A stretch of 64,000 nucleotides of DNA from Actinomycetota bacterium. Lineage in GTDB: Bacteria; Actinomycetota; Coriobacteriia; Anaerosomatales; Anaerosomataceae. The notes beneath the pieces were generated by a model that saw nothing but the letters and a program-made list of their open reading frames with translations, was not told the DNA's origin and made no database searches. The position numbers were made by a program, and so were the translations under genes. Location of the stretch: positions 584,326-648,325 of the forward strand of contig RCMX01000006.1 of NCBI GenBank assembly GCA_004348925.1, written 5' to 3'. Shown here in pieces: positions 7,734 to 15,717 of the stretch (position 1 is its first letter; each line of letters begins with the position of its first letter).

Positions 7734-10700
7734 ATGCGAATCGATCAGGTCATCACGGGCGCTACCCTCGATCGGCTTCTTGGGGCACTGCTGCTCATCG
7801 GCCTCGACGGTGCGGTGCTCGACGCAAACGACGCGGCACTCGCATTCTACGGGTACTCTCGAGCGGAGATCCTGTCACTCACCATTCGCGACGTTCAATC
7901 GCCGCAGGACCGGGATTCGATCTCTCATCAGATGCACGAGGCGCGAACCAACGGCATCGTCTTCCGCACCGAGCACCTCCGCAAAGACGGTAGCGCCGTC
8001 CCGGTCGAGGTTCACTCCGCCCTCGTGCATGGCACCGAAGGCGATGCGCTGTTGAGCGCGATCCGCGACATGACCAAATCGGATCTGGCCGAGAAGGCGC
8101 TCAACGAGAGCGAGCGGAGCCAGAAGCTTCTGTTCGACGGAATGGGGGAGGGGTTCGCGGTTCACGAGATCGTCGTCGACGCAGAGGGCCGACCGTGTGA
8201 CTACCGGTTCTTGCAGGTGAACCCCGCATTCGAGAAGCTCACAGGACTCAAGGCGACCGACATTCTCGGCAAGACAGTGCTCGAGGTGCTCCCGGGTACG
8301 GAACCGGCGTGGATCGAGCGGTATGGAAGGGTGGCCCTCACAGGCGAGTCGGCGCAGTTTGAAGACTACTCCTCTGCTCTCGACCGCTACTTTGAAGTAC
8401 GAGCGTATGCTCCCGAGCCCGGACGATTCGCGGTGATGTTCGGCGACGTCGCCGAGCGCAAGCAGACGCTTGCGGCACTCGAGAAGAGCGAGGCGTCGCT
8501 GCGCAAGGCCCAGCGCTTTGCTCGCATCGGTAGCTGGACGTGGGACATCAAGGCGAATCGACTCGAGTGGTCCGATGAGATGTTCCGTCTCTTCGGTATA
8601 GAGAAGGCGACCTTCACGGGCGCGCTCGAAGACGTTATCGCCCGTGCGATACATCCTGACGACCGCCCCGCCGTTGAAGCGTCAAACGCCTCGGTCATGA
8701 ACGAGGGCGTACCGGTTCCGCTTGAGTATCGCATCTTGTGGCCGGATGGGACCGAGCACGTCGTGTGGGCCGAGGCTGGGGAGCTGGTTCGTGATGAGGA
8801 CGGTGCGCCGTGGAAGCTGAGCGGTACCGTGCAAGATATCACGGAGCGAAAGCAAAGCGAGGAACGGCTGAAAGAGAACGAGCAGCGCCTCCGCGCCATC
8901 CTGGAAGCGTCGACAGACGGCTTCTGGCTGGTGGACAACGAAGGTAACATCCTCGCGGTCAACGAGGCGTACAGTCGCATGAGCGGCTATACCGAGGCTG
9001 AGCTCTTGACGATGCGCGTCAGTGACGTGGATGCTCTCGAGGGGGTTGCGGAGGCCGAGGAACACATCCGCAAGATCAGGGAACAAGGATCCGACCATTT
9101 CGAGACCCGGCACCGTCGAAAAGACGGCACGATCTTCGATGTCGAGATCAATGTCGTGCATCAACCGATGGGAGACGGCCGGCAGGTAGCCTTCATGCGG
9201 GATGTCACGGAGAGTAAAAGGGCGGCAGAGGCACTCAAGGCGAGCGAGGACAAGTTCAAGTACCTCTTCGAGCATTCGATGGTCGCCAAGTCCCTGACCA
9301 GCCCGACCGGTGTGGTCAACGTCAATGATGCGTTCTGTGATCTTCTGGGATATACGCGGGCAGAGCTCGGTGATCGTGCGACGTGGCAACAACTCACCCA
9401 CCCCGACGATATCCCGGGTACCGAACGTATCGTCGCTGCGCTGCTGGCCGGGAAGATGCCGTCTGCCCGCTTCACAAAGCGCTACATCCACAAAGACGGC
9501 CGCGTCATCTGGGCCGACGTGAGCACGTCCCTTCGCAGGGATGCCGCAGGGGTGCCCGAGTACTTCATGACCACCATCCTCGACATCACCGAACGCAAGA
9601 ACGCCGAGGATGAGCTTCGCGCAAGCGAGCGGTGGCTCAGCGAGTCGCAAAGAGTCGCGCATCTCGGGCACTACATCTTCGACATCCAGGCAGACCACTG
9701 GAGTGGCTCCCCCGCGCTCTATGAGGTGCTTGGCGCAACCAACGAGGACCGGGACACATACGAAGGGTGGCTCGGCCTCATGCACCCCGACGACCGGCAG
9801 GTGCTGCGAGCGCATTTCGAGGACGAGGTGCTCGCGGGTGGCGCCACATTCGACCTGGAGTATCGAATCATCAGGCCTGTGGATGGCGAAGAACGTTGGG
9901 TCCATGGACTTGGGTCTGTGGAGTACGACGCCGACGGCAGACCGCTCGCACTCTTCGGGATCATCCAGGACGTCACCGAGCGCCGCCTCGCCGAGAACGC
10001 GGTCGCGGCGCTCAACATCGAACTCGAGCAGCGCGTGCAGGATCGAACTGAGGAGCTTGCTGCGACGAACGAGGAACTCATCGCCACGAACACCAGCCTG
10101 CAAGAGACCAATGCGATCCTTGAGGAGGCGACCCGCGCGAAGAGTGACTTTCTGGCGTCGATGAGTCACGAGCTGCGCACGCCCCTCAATTCGATCATCG
10201 GGTTCTCCGACATCCTTCTAAAGGGCATGGCAGGGGAGCTCAACGAGGAGCAAGGCCGGCAGATCGGGATGATCCACAACTCCGGGCGACACCTTCTCGG
10301 CCTTGTGAACGAGGTGCTCGATCTGGCGAAGATCGAGTCGGGCCGCCAGAAGCCGACAGTCCGCCGCGTCGATATCATCGGAGTCGTTCGCCAGATGTTC
10401 GACTCTGTGAGGCCTATGGCCGACGAGAAGGGGCTTGCGATGGTGTGTGATTGTCCGGACGCGATACCCAAGATCGCGACGGATGGATCTCAAGTCGGGC
10501 AGATCGTCCTGAACCTCATCAGCAACGCCGTGAAGTTCACCGAACGCGGCGAGGTGAGCGTACAGGTCTCCGAGGAGACCGCCGGCGTCGCCATCTCCGT
10601 GAAGGATTCGGGGCGGGGGATTCCGGCCGACGAACTCGAGCGGGTGTTCGATGACTTCTACCAGGTGATGTCGGAGGGTGGCCTGAAGAGCGACGGCACC

Positions 10701-10811
10701 GGCCTGGGCCTTGCGGTATGCAGGCGGCTTGCTACCGCGCTTGGGGCGACCATCGAGGTAGAGAGCGAGCTCGGGAGCGGCTCGACGTTCACGCTGCACT
10801 TGCCGCGATAG
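7734..10811 (+). CDS. Soluble multi-PAS hybrid-free sensor histidine kinase
   Basis: About 1025 residues without a membrane segment. Six PAS domains in tandem can be counted from their DITERK/DVTERR-type ends (roughly residues 1-110, 120-235, 250-380, 385-505, 505-635, 640-765). A short coiled coil with TNEEL/TNTSL heptads follows, then HisKA with SHELRTPLN (acceptor His about 812), then HATPase_c with N box NLISNAVKF, G1 DSGRGIPADELERVF and G2 GTGLGLAVCRR. It has no receiver domain, so a separate response regulator is needed and none is adjacent. PAS ligands (haem, flavin, small molecules) are unknown. The ATG at 7734 follows GGGAG; an ATG at 7704 would add ten residues. It resembles the kinases at 31913 and 42268. 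Confidence 0.93.
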   Translation: MRIDQVITGATLDRLLGALLLIGLDGAVLDANDAALAFYGYSRAEILSLTIRDVQSPQDRDSISHQMHEARTNGIVFRTEHLRKDGSAVPVEVHSALVHGTEGDALLSAIRDMTKSDLAEKALNESERSQKLLFDGMGEGFAVHEIVVDAEGRPCDYRFLQVNPAFEKLTGLKATDILGKTVLEVLPGTEPAWIERYGRVALTGESAQFEDYSSALDRYFEVRAYAPEPGRFAVMFGDVAERKQTLAALEKSEASLRKAQRFARIGSWTWDIKANRLEWSDEMFRLFGIEKATFTGALEDVIARAIHPDDRPAVEASNASVMNEGVPVPLEYRILWPDGTEHVVWAEAGELVRDEDGAPWKLSGTVQDITERKQSEERLKENEQRLRAILEASTDGFWLVDNEGNILAVNEAYSRMSGYTEAELLTMRVSDVDALEGVAEAEEHIRKIREQGSDHFETRHRRKDGTIFDVEINVVHQPMGDGRQVAFMRDVTESKRAAEALKASEDKFKYLFEHSMVAKSLTSPTGVVNVNDAFCDLLGYTRAELGDRATWQQLTHPDDIPGTERIVAALLAGKMPSARFTKRYIHKDGRVIWADVSTSLRRDAAGVPEYFMTTILDITERKNAEDELRASERWLSESQRVAHLGHYIFDIQADHWSGSPALYEVLGATNEDRDTYEGWLGLMHPDDRQVLRAHFEDEVLAGGATFDLEYRIIRPVDGEERWVHGLGSVEYDADGRPLALFGIIQDVTERRLAENAVAALNIELEQRVQDRTEELAATNEELIATNTSLQETNAILEEATRAKSDFLASMSHELRTPLNSIIGFSDILLKGMAGELNEEQGRQIGMIHNSGRHLLGLVNEVLDLAKIESGRQKPTVRRVDIIGVVRQMFDSVRPMADEKGLAMVCDCPDAIPKIATDGSQVGQIVLNLISNAVKFTERGEVSVQVSEETAGVAISVKDSGRGIPADELERVFDDFYQVMSEGGLKSDGTGLGLAVCRRLATALGATIEVESELGSGSTFTLHLPR

Positions 10812-10820
10812 CGCGGGTGC

Positions 10821-11330
10821 CTACTGCATCGGAACCTGTTGCCACCGGAAGGTGCCGGTTCGTTTCAGCCATACCTGCTTGGTGAGGTCCACGATCACGA
10901 ACGCGGTCGCCTTGGGTTGCTTCAGGTCGTACTGCTGGATCTTGACGACGTGCCAACCGGCCGCCTGCTGCGAAACGCCCGCCCCGAAGGTGTGCTCGAT
11001 GATGACACGTCCGTCAACGGGTACCGGGTAGGTGTTCTCATTCGCCTCGGTCAGCACCAGGGTCGATCCGGAAACGAGCCACTCCCGGCTGCCTTCTGCG
11101 GCGACCCACGTCAGCCCCGGCGCATAGCCCTCGATGTAGACCGTTGCCGGGTCCTTCAGGGCGACGCGTGAGGGAACCAGCCAGTCGCCCCGCACGAAGA
11201 AGACGTCGATGAGCGGAAAGCCCGAGCCGGTGGTCCCCACGGCGGCGCGCATCCCGACGAAGGCCAGGACAAGCAGAACAGCAAGCACCGCGAGCGTCTT
11301 AAGAAGGTTCGCCAGCCATTTGAGACGCAT
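10821..11330 (-). CDS. Unknown membrane-anchored extracytoplasmic protein
   Basis: 169 residues that I do not recognise. A basic start (MRLKWLANLLK) and one hydrophobic segment (TLAVLAVLLVLAFVGMRAAVG, residues about 12-32) form a signal anchor. The rest is a soluble mostly beta-type domain with Tyr/Trp-rich strands (GLTWVAAEGSREWLVSGSTLVL, GWHVVKIQQYDL). The ATG at 11330 follows CAGGAG by seven bases; the longer open frame upstream lacks a ribosome site. It lies downstream of the ABC-2 exporter operon on the same strand but beyond a strong hairpin (11410-11437), so it may be a separate unit. It converges on the six-PAS kinase. Confidence 0.7.
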   Translation of the reverse strand: MRLKWLANLLKTLAVLAVLLVLAFVGMRAAVGTTGSGFPLIDVFFVRGDWLVPSRVALKDPATVYIEGYAPGLTWVAAEGSREWLVSGSTLVLTEANENTYPVPVDGRVIIEHTFGAGVSQQAAGWHVVKIQQYDLKQPKATAFVIVDLTKQVWLKRTGTFRWQQVPMQ

Positions 11331-11409
11331 GCTGCCACTCCTGAGAACGCCGTCCACGTCTTCTGACGATAGAACCTGAACGGGAGGCACGTCAATCATA
11401 CTGAACTGC

Positions 11410-11437
11410 GAAGGCCCGCCGTTCATGGCGGGCCTTC
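11410..11437 (-). terminator. Hairpin ending the ABC-2 exporter operon
   Basis: An 11-bp perfect stem GAAGGCCCGCC / GGCGGGCCTTC around a six-base loop, 22 bases after the stop of the 44-residue peptide gene. It lacks a clear U-run on the minus strand, so terminator function is likely but not certain. Confidence 0.6.
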
Positions 11438-11459
11438 GGTCGTTCAGACGCCCCCGGGA

Positions 11460-11594
11460 CTACTCGTCCTCGAGCGCCCGCTCCGCGTCCTTCTTCGCTT
11501 TCATCGAAGCCTGGATCTTGCCCCAGACCTTGAGCTTCAGGTAGCCGATACCCACGACTGCGACTGAGATCAGGACCCACCAATACCACTCCAC
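11460..11594 (-). CDS. 44-residue single-pass membrane peptide
   Basis: A short gene read from the minus strand: GTG start, then EWYWWVLISVAVVGIGYLKL (one membrane helix), then a charged tail rich in Lys/Glu (KAKKDAERALEDE). A textbook ribosome site (GAGGAGG) lies seven bases before the GTG. It starts only 18 bases after the last ABC-2 permease and is followed by a hairpin, so it is the last gene of that exporter operon. Topology would put the charged tail in the cytoplasm. Small membrane peptides of this kind often tune a transporter, but no function is known here. Confidence 0.72.
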   Translation of the reverse strand: MEWYWWVLISVAVVGIGYLKLKVWGKIQASMKAKKDAERALEDE

Positions 11595-11612
11595 TGCGAT
11601 TCCTCCTCGGGA

Positions 11613-12677
11613 CTACTCGGCAACGAGCTTGCGCTGCATACGGCGCGACAAGGCGCCGATGACCGGAACCAAAGCGATGGCGATCGCAAGAGACACTGCG
11701 AGATCCACCCAGATAGCATCAAGTCCCTTGCCCAGGACAGCCACCTGCCAGATCGGGTCGATCGCCCAAAACGTCGGGAAGAGCTTCGCGATCCACTGCG
11801 GCCACTCTGGGAAGAGATAGAACGCCACAGGTGCGAACAGGAAGATGCCGCTGCCTTTGACGAGCGTGAACATGGAAGCACTATCCTTGGCCGCAGTCCC
11901 GATCACGATGCCCAACACCGCCGAGAATGCCGACGCCCACAGGATGACCAAGACCAGCACAAGGGGCTGTCCGCCGAGCGCTTTGTTCAGGAACAGCGTC
12001 ATGAACGCCATCACGAACGCCAGGATCGTCCCGAGGAGCCCCTTCGCCACGAGTACCTCGCTTGCTTTCACCGGCGAGACCAGCAGCGCCGAGAGGGTCC
12101 CGTTCTCCTTCTCTTCGACGAGGCTCGACGATGGCACGAACGCGCCCGCGATGAACAGGGCGTACATCATGATCACGGGCACAAGTCTCACGGATATCGG
12201 AAGACCTTCATTGCCGAAGTTCTCGATGCGAACGTCCACGGGGGGCGCCGTTCCCTCGACCTGGCGTACAAGGTCGAGCGTCGTCACGCTGAGGATGATG
12301 CGGTTTGAGGAGAGACTCTCACCCCCGATGTAGAGTTCGAGGAGCGGCTTCTCGCCCGAGCGGACCGCATCATCGAACCCTTTGGGCAGTATGAGACCAG
12401 CATCGAAATCGTTTGCCCGGACCTGATCTTTGAGCGCGTCGGGATTGTCGAGGACGGTGAGCTCGATGCCGTCCATCTTCTCGAGAGAGGCCGTTATCTC
12501 GGAGGCTCCCTGGTCGACGACGGCCATTCTCGGCTTTGCGGCGAAGAGCGACCCGAACGCGACCTGCAGGATCAGCGTGAGCGCGAAGGGGAGAATGATC
12601 GCCCACAGGAAGATGGGAGAACGAGGTCCCAGAGCCAGGTCCTTTCGGAGTACTTTGAACATCCGTGTGAGACTCAT
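11613..12677 (-). CDS. ABC-2 type permease (second of two)
   Basis: 354 residues. One helix near the N-terminus (IFLWAIILPFALTLILQVAFGSLF) is followed by a large extracytoplasmic loop (about residues 45-170) and then five or six helices, including the conserved cytoplasmic segment EEKENGTLSALLVSPVKASEVLVAKGLLG. This topology is that of ABC-2/YhgE-NatB exporters. The ATG at 12677 overlaps the upstream stop (ATGA). It should form a heterodimer with the product of 12674-13867 and the ATPase of 13864-14727. Confidence 0.9.
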   Translation of the reverse strand: MSLTRMFKVLRKDLALGPRSPIFLWAIILPFALTLILQVAFGSLFAAKPRMAVVDQGASEITASLEKMDGIELTVLDNPDALKDQVRANDFDAGLILPKGFDDAVRSGEKPLLELYIGGESLSSNRIILSVTTLDLVRQVEGTAPPVDVRIENFGNEGLPISVRLVPVIMMYALFIAGAFVPSSSLVEEKENGTLSALLVSPVKASEVLVAKGLLGTILAFVMAFMTLFLNKALGGQPLVLVLVILWASAFSAVLGIVIGTAAKDSASMFTLVKGSGIFLFAPVAFYLFPEWPQWIAKLFPTFWAIDPIWQVAVLGKGLDAIWVDLAVSLAIAIALVPVIGALSRRMQRKLVAE

Positions 12678-13867
12678 AGGGACTCCACCTTCCGCTTGAG
12701 CGTGAACAAGCCAGCCAGGTAGATGACGATCACCCAGGCGGTCGCCGCAAGCAGGCTCTGCCACACGTCGGTCCAACCGAGGCCGTATGCGGTGATGCCG
12801 GTCAGCACCTGTGTCATGCCATAGGTGGGCAAGAAGCGAATCCATGCGCTCGCAGTGCCGGGCAGCAAGATCGCGAACGCGGGGATCATAAGCGGCACGA
12901 GGAACAGCACCCCGTAGAAAAGCGTGCCGATGAAGTCCTTACCAGCCGAGCCGATGATCATCGCCACGCCTGTGAACATGACCGATCCGATAAGCATCGT
13001 GAGCAGGAGCAGCCACCAATTCGCCTGTGTGAAGGCGCCGATCGCGATCAACACGATCATCGCCTGTGACATGGCGAGCATAGTCCCGTAGATCGTCTTG
13101 GCCATCAGGAAGTCGCCGGCGCGCGCGGGCGTCACCAGCACGGCCTTGACCGTTCGGTTCATGACTTCGCTTGAGACAAGCGACGCCATCGACAGCACCT
13201 CGACCATGAGCACGAAGAGCGCGAGCATGGGCCGCATCTTCTCTCTGAGCGACACCTGGTCGCCCGCGCGGTCGGTGCCAAGGATGATGTTCTCCTGAGA
13301 CGGCTCGGTCACAGGCACGGCGTCACCCGCGATGGCGTACGCGATCTCTCGCACGAAGCTCTTCATCGCGCCCTGTATCTCGGACGGAACGCCGGCGTCT
13401 GAGTACACCGTCACCGTCGTCCGTTCCTTCGCTGCAGTCTTCTCCAGGAAGCCCGCGGGGAACCCGATGCCGATGGTGACATCGACGCGCTTCGCGTCCT
13501 TCGGTTTCTCATCACCGGCAGCTTTGTCGCGCAGGAATGTCTGCGAGCCGTCTTCTGACTGCCAGTATTCGAGATCGCCCGCAATGACCTTCCTGAGCTC
13601 CTCTTCCGAGGCGAACTGAACCAATCGCAAACCTTCTGAAGCGTTCGCGCCTTCCTGGTACTGGTCGAAGAGCGCGTCCATTCCCGTCTGATGAACACCG
13701 AGGGTCAACGTCTCGTTCACCGTCTTCGGGGCGATCCAGAAGAAGGTGATGAACAGCACCAATCCGAGAATCGACAGAAACAGATAGAGCGTGTCGCGAG
13801 AGAACTCCACGAGGTCCTTCTTGACGATCGCGGAGACTATCGCCGCACGGGAGACGGAGCGGCTCAT
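12674..13867 (-). CDS. ABC-2 type permease (first of two)
   Basis: 397 residues. It has an N-terminal cytoplasmic Lys/Asp segment (VKKDLVEFSRDTLYL), a first helix (residues about 28-47), a long extracytoplasmic domain (about 50-220) and five C-terminal helices. The family loop reads SSEVMNRTVKAVLVTPARAGDFLMAKTIYG. It is coupled on both sides by four-base ATGA overlaps with the ATPase and the second permease. Substrate unknown. Confidence 0.9.
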   Translation of the reverse strand: MSRSVSRAAIVSAIVKKDLVEFSRDTLYLFLSILGLVLFITFFWIAPKTVNETLTLGVHQTGMDALFDQYQEGANASEGLRLVQFASEEELRKVIAGDLEYWQSEDGSQTFLRDKAAGDEKPKDAKRVDVTIGIGFPAGFLEKTAAKERTTVTVYSDAGVPSEIQGAMKSFVREIAYAIAGDAVPVTEPSQENIILGTDRAGDQVSLREKMRPMLALFVLMVEVLSMASLVSSEVMNRTVKAVLVTPARAGDFLMAKTIYGTMLAMSQAMIVLIAIGAFTQANWWLLLLTMLIGSVMFTGVAMIIGSAGKDFIGTLFYGVLFLVPLMIPAFAILLPGTASAWIRFLPTYGMTQVLTGITAYGLGWTDVWQSLLAATAWVIVIYLAGLFTLKRKVESL

Positions 13868-14727
13868 CCCACCAGCCCCCTACCCGTCATCTGGATGAAG
13901 ATGTCTTCGAGCGTGGCCTCCTCGGTATGGATCGTGAGCACGTCGCCCGAGCCGACGACCTCCTTGAGCCGGTCGCCCGAGTCCGGCCGGTCGAGTGCGA
14001 CGATCTCTTCTCGCACACCGGAGCCATCGCGCATGCGAACCTTCACTGAACGCTTGCCGAACTTGAGCTTCAGGTTCTCCGGCGTGTCGATCGCCACGAT
14101 GACGCCGTCGTTGATGAATGCGACGCGGTCCGAGAGTTCGTCTGCCTCGAACATGTCGTGGGTGGTCAGCAACACGGCGGCCCCACGGGCGGCCTCTTCC
14201 TTGATCGTGGTCCGAATCGATGCCGAGGTCACCGGGTCGAGCCCGTCGGTGGGCTCATCGAGGAACAGAACATCCGGCTTGTTGATGAAGGCCCGGGAGA
14301 TCATCATTCGCTGGCGCATGCCCTTGGAGTACGTCTTCACACGGTCTTTGGCGCGGTCGGCGAGGCCTACGCGTCGCAGGATCTCGATGGAGTCGGGATC
14401 CTTGATGCCGTAGAGCGACGCGTAGAAGTCGAGGTTCTCCTTTGCGGACATGGAGAGGTAGAGGTTCTTCTCCTCGAAGCAGACACCGATTCTCGCCTGG
14501 ATCGCGGGATCATCGAGCGTGATATCGGCTCCAAGAATCTGGGCCACACCGCTCTTCGGCGCGACCTGACCGGTCAGCATCTTGATGGTGGTCGACTTCC
14601 CTGCACCGTTGGGACCGAGAAAGCCGAGAATCTCGCCGGGTTGAACCTCGAAGGAGATGCCCTTCACGGCCAGCAAGTCACCGTACGAGTACGTGATGTC
14701 CTCGACTTTGATGGCGGCTTCCGTCAT
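13864..14727 (-). CDS. ABC-2 exporter ATPase
   Basis: 287 residues. Walker A is GPNGAGKSTT, the Q-loop region CFEEKNLYLSMSAKENL, the signature YSKGMRQRMMISRA, Walker B VLFLDEPTDGLDP, and the H-loop LLTTHDMFEADEL. It is of the DrrA/NatA type, with a C-terminal ACT-like extension of about 70 residues. The ATG at 14727 is chosen because GAGAGAGG precedes it by seven bases and because it overlaps the GbsR stop by four bases; the longer open frame upstream is just the GbsR gene in another frame. Confidence 0.93.
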   Translation of the reverse strand: MTEAAIKVEDITYSYGDLLAVKGISFEVQPGEILGFLGPNGAGKSTTIKMLTGQVAPKSGVAQILGADITLDDPAIQARIGVCFEEKNLYLSMSAKENLDFYASLYGIKDPDSIEILRRVGLADRAKDRVKTYSKGMRQRMMISRAFINKPDVLFLDEPTDGLDPVTSASIRTTIKEEAARGAAVLLTTHDMFEADELSDRVAFINDGVIVAIDTPENLKLKFGKRSVKVRMRDGSGVREEIVALDRPDSGDRLKEVVGSGDVLTIHTEEATLEDIFIQMTGRGLVG

Positions 14728-15191
14728 GACATACCTCTCTCTCTCCAGTGCTTCATCAACGTTTGGCATTCCTGCTCGAAGAACGAGTAGACGTCGTACA
14801 TCTCCTGGAGGCGCACTCGCGCCGTGTCGGTCTCGGCCATTGCGAGTGCTTCGCGTGCGGTGTTGGTGACCGCAGTCATGGCCTCGAACTTCTTCGCCAG
14901 GAGCGGGCCCCATATGCCCTTGAGCAGGCGGAAGTGTGCTTCCCGCGAGTTACGGACCCGGTATCGTTCTACGAGCCCCATCGCAAGCAACAACTGAGTC
15001 GAGGTGCTTACGGAGGCTTTGCTGATCTCGAGCTTCTCGACGAGCTGGCTTGTTGAGAGACCCTCGCCCTCGGCGAGCATCAGCGCGGCGTAGATCCGGG
15101 CCGAGAGATGCGGGAAGCCGAGGGTCTCCATCATGACCGTCATCCGATCGAAGAGCGCCGAGCGTTTCTTTGTCTGTTCAGCGTCTGGCAT
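14724..15191 (-). CDS. GbsR/MarR-like transcription regulator
   Basis: 155 residues. A winged helix-turn-helix (residues about 25-85: SARIYAALMLAEGEGLSTSQLVEKL then EISKASVSTSTQLLLAMGLVERY) is followed by a long C-terminal helix for dimerisation. This is the GbsR arrangement, known in Bacillus for choline-controlled repression. It is the first gene of the operon with the ABC-2 exporter, so it probably senses the exported compound or a membrane signal and controls its own operon through the inverted repeat at 15226-15249. AGGAGG lies five bases before the ATG. Confidence 0.88.
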   Translation of the reverse strand: MPDAEQTKKRSALFDRMTVMMETLGFPHLSARIYAALMLAEGEGLSTSQLVEKLEISKASVSTSTQLLLAMGLVERYRVRNSREAHFRLLKGIWGPLLAKKFEAMTAVTNTAREALAMAETDTARVRLQEMYDVYSFFEQECQTLMKHWRERGMS

Positions 15192-15225
15192 GAGGCCTCC
15201 TGCTAAGAGTGTTCAATGCTTTCCC

Positions 15226-15249
15226 AACGTTCAGTATGTTCTAAACGTT
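15226..15249. promoter_or_regulatory. Inverted repeat, candidate GbsR operator
   Basis: AACGTTCAG and CTAAACGTT form an inverted repeat with 8 of 9 positions matching and six bases between the arms. On the minus strand it covers the end of a possible promoter (TTGCAA, 17 bases, CATACT) that would drive gbsR. Position fits autoregulation. No binding data are implied. Confidence 0.45.
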
Positions 15250-15275
15250 GTGCGATTGCAAGACAGTGGTACCTG

Positions 15276-15304
15276 TTGACAGGGGCCCGATGTCGTACTA
15301 TACA
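15276..15304 (+). promoter_or_regulatory. Sigma-70 type promoter of the padR operon
   Basis: A consensus -35 TTGACA (15276-15281) is separated by exactly 17 bases from TATACA (15299-15304). It is the best promoter in the window and points to the padR start 49 bases downstream. Confidence 0.8.
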
Positions 15305-15311
15305 TAGCTAG

Positions 15312-15332
15312 GTACTGTGTAACGTACAGTAC
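15312..15332. promoter_or_regulatory. Palindromic operator, candidate PadR site
   Basis: GTACTGT and ACAGTAC are perfect 7-bp inverted arms around a seven-base spacer. The site covers the likely transcription start just behind the -10 element, the normal place for an autorepressor such as PadR. Confidence 0.65.
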
Positions 15333-15353
15333 TTCACACGAATCGAGGCTGTC

Positions 15354-15692
15354 ATGGGCGGGGATTTCGAGAGCTACTCGGCACAACTGAGGAAGGGCGT
15401 CGTGCAGCTTCTCGTGTTGCAGGTGCTGAGCGCGGAACCGCTGTACGGGTACGCGCTCGTGAAGCGCCTCGAGGAGCTGGGGGAGTTCGTGGCGGGCGAG
15501 GGAACCGTGTATCCGGTGCTACGGCGCCTTGAGGCAGACGGGCTGCTCTCGGCGGTGTGGGTGAACGACGTGCCCGGCAACCCGCGGAAGTACTACGCGG
15601 TGACCGACTCGGGAGCATCGTTTCTCTCGCGGACGCTGGAAGAGTGGGACCGGATCGTGGCAGCGGTGCATGGGCTCAGGGAAGCCGGATAG
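15354..15692 (+). CDS. PadR-family transcription regulator
   Basis: 112 residues, the usual size of a subfamily-2 PadR. The winged helix signature is complete: LRKGVVQLLVLQVL, LYGYALVKRLEEL, GTVYPVLRRLEADGLL and the wing GNPRKYYAVTDSG. Such repressors respond to small hydrophobic compounds or envelope stress. It is followed, after 25 bases, by a HAAS-domain membrane protein, the standard partner of this PadR type. Control is likely through the palindrome at 15312-15332. Confidence 0.94.
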   Translation: MGGDFESYSAQLRKGVVQLLVLQVLSAEPLYGYALVKRLEELGEFVAGEGTVYPVLRRLEADGLLSAVWVNDVPGNPRKYYAVTDSGASFLSRTLEEWDRIVAAVHGLREAG

Positions 15693-15717
15693 TCACGGCC
15701 AACCGGATGGGGGAACG

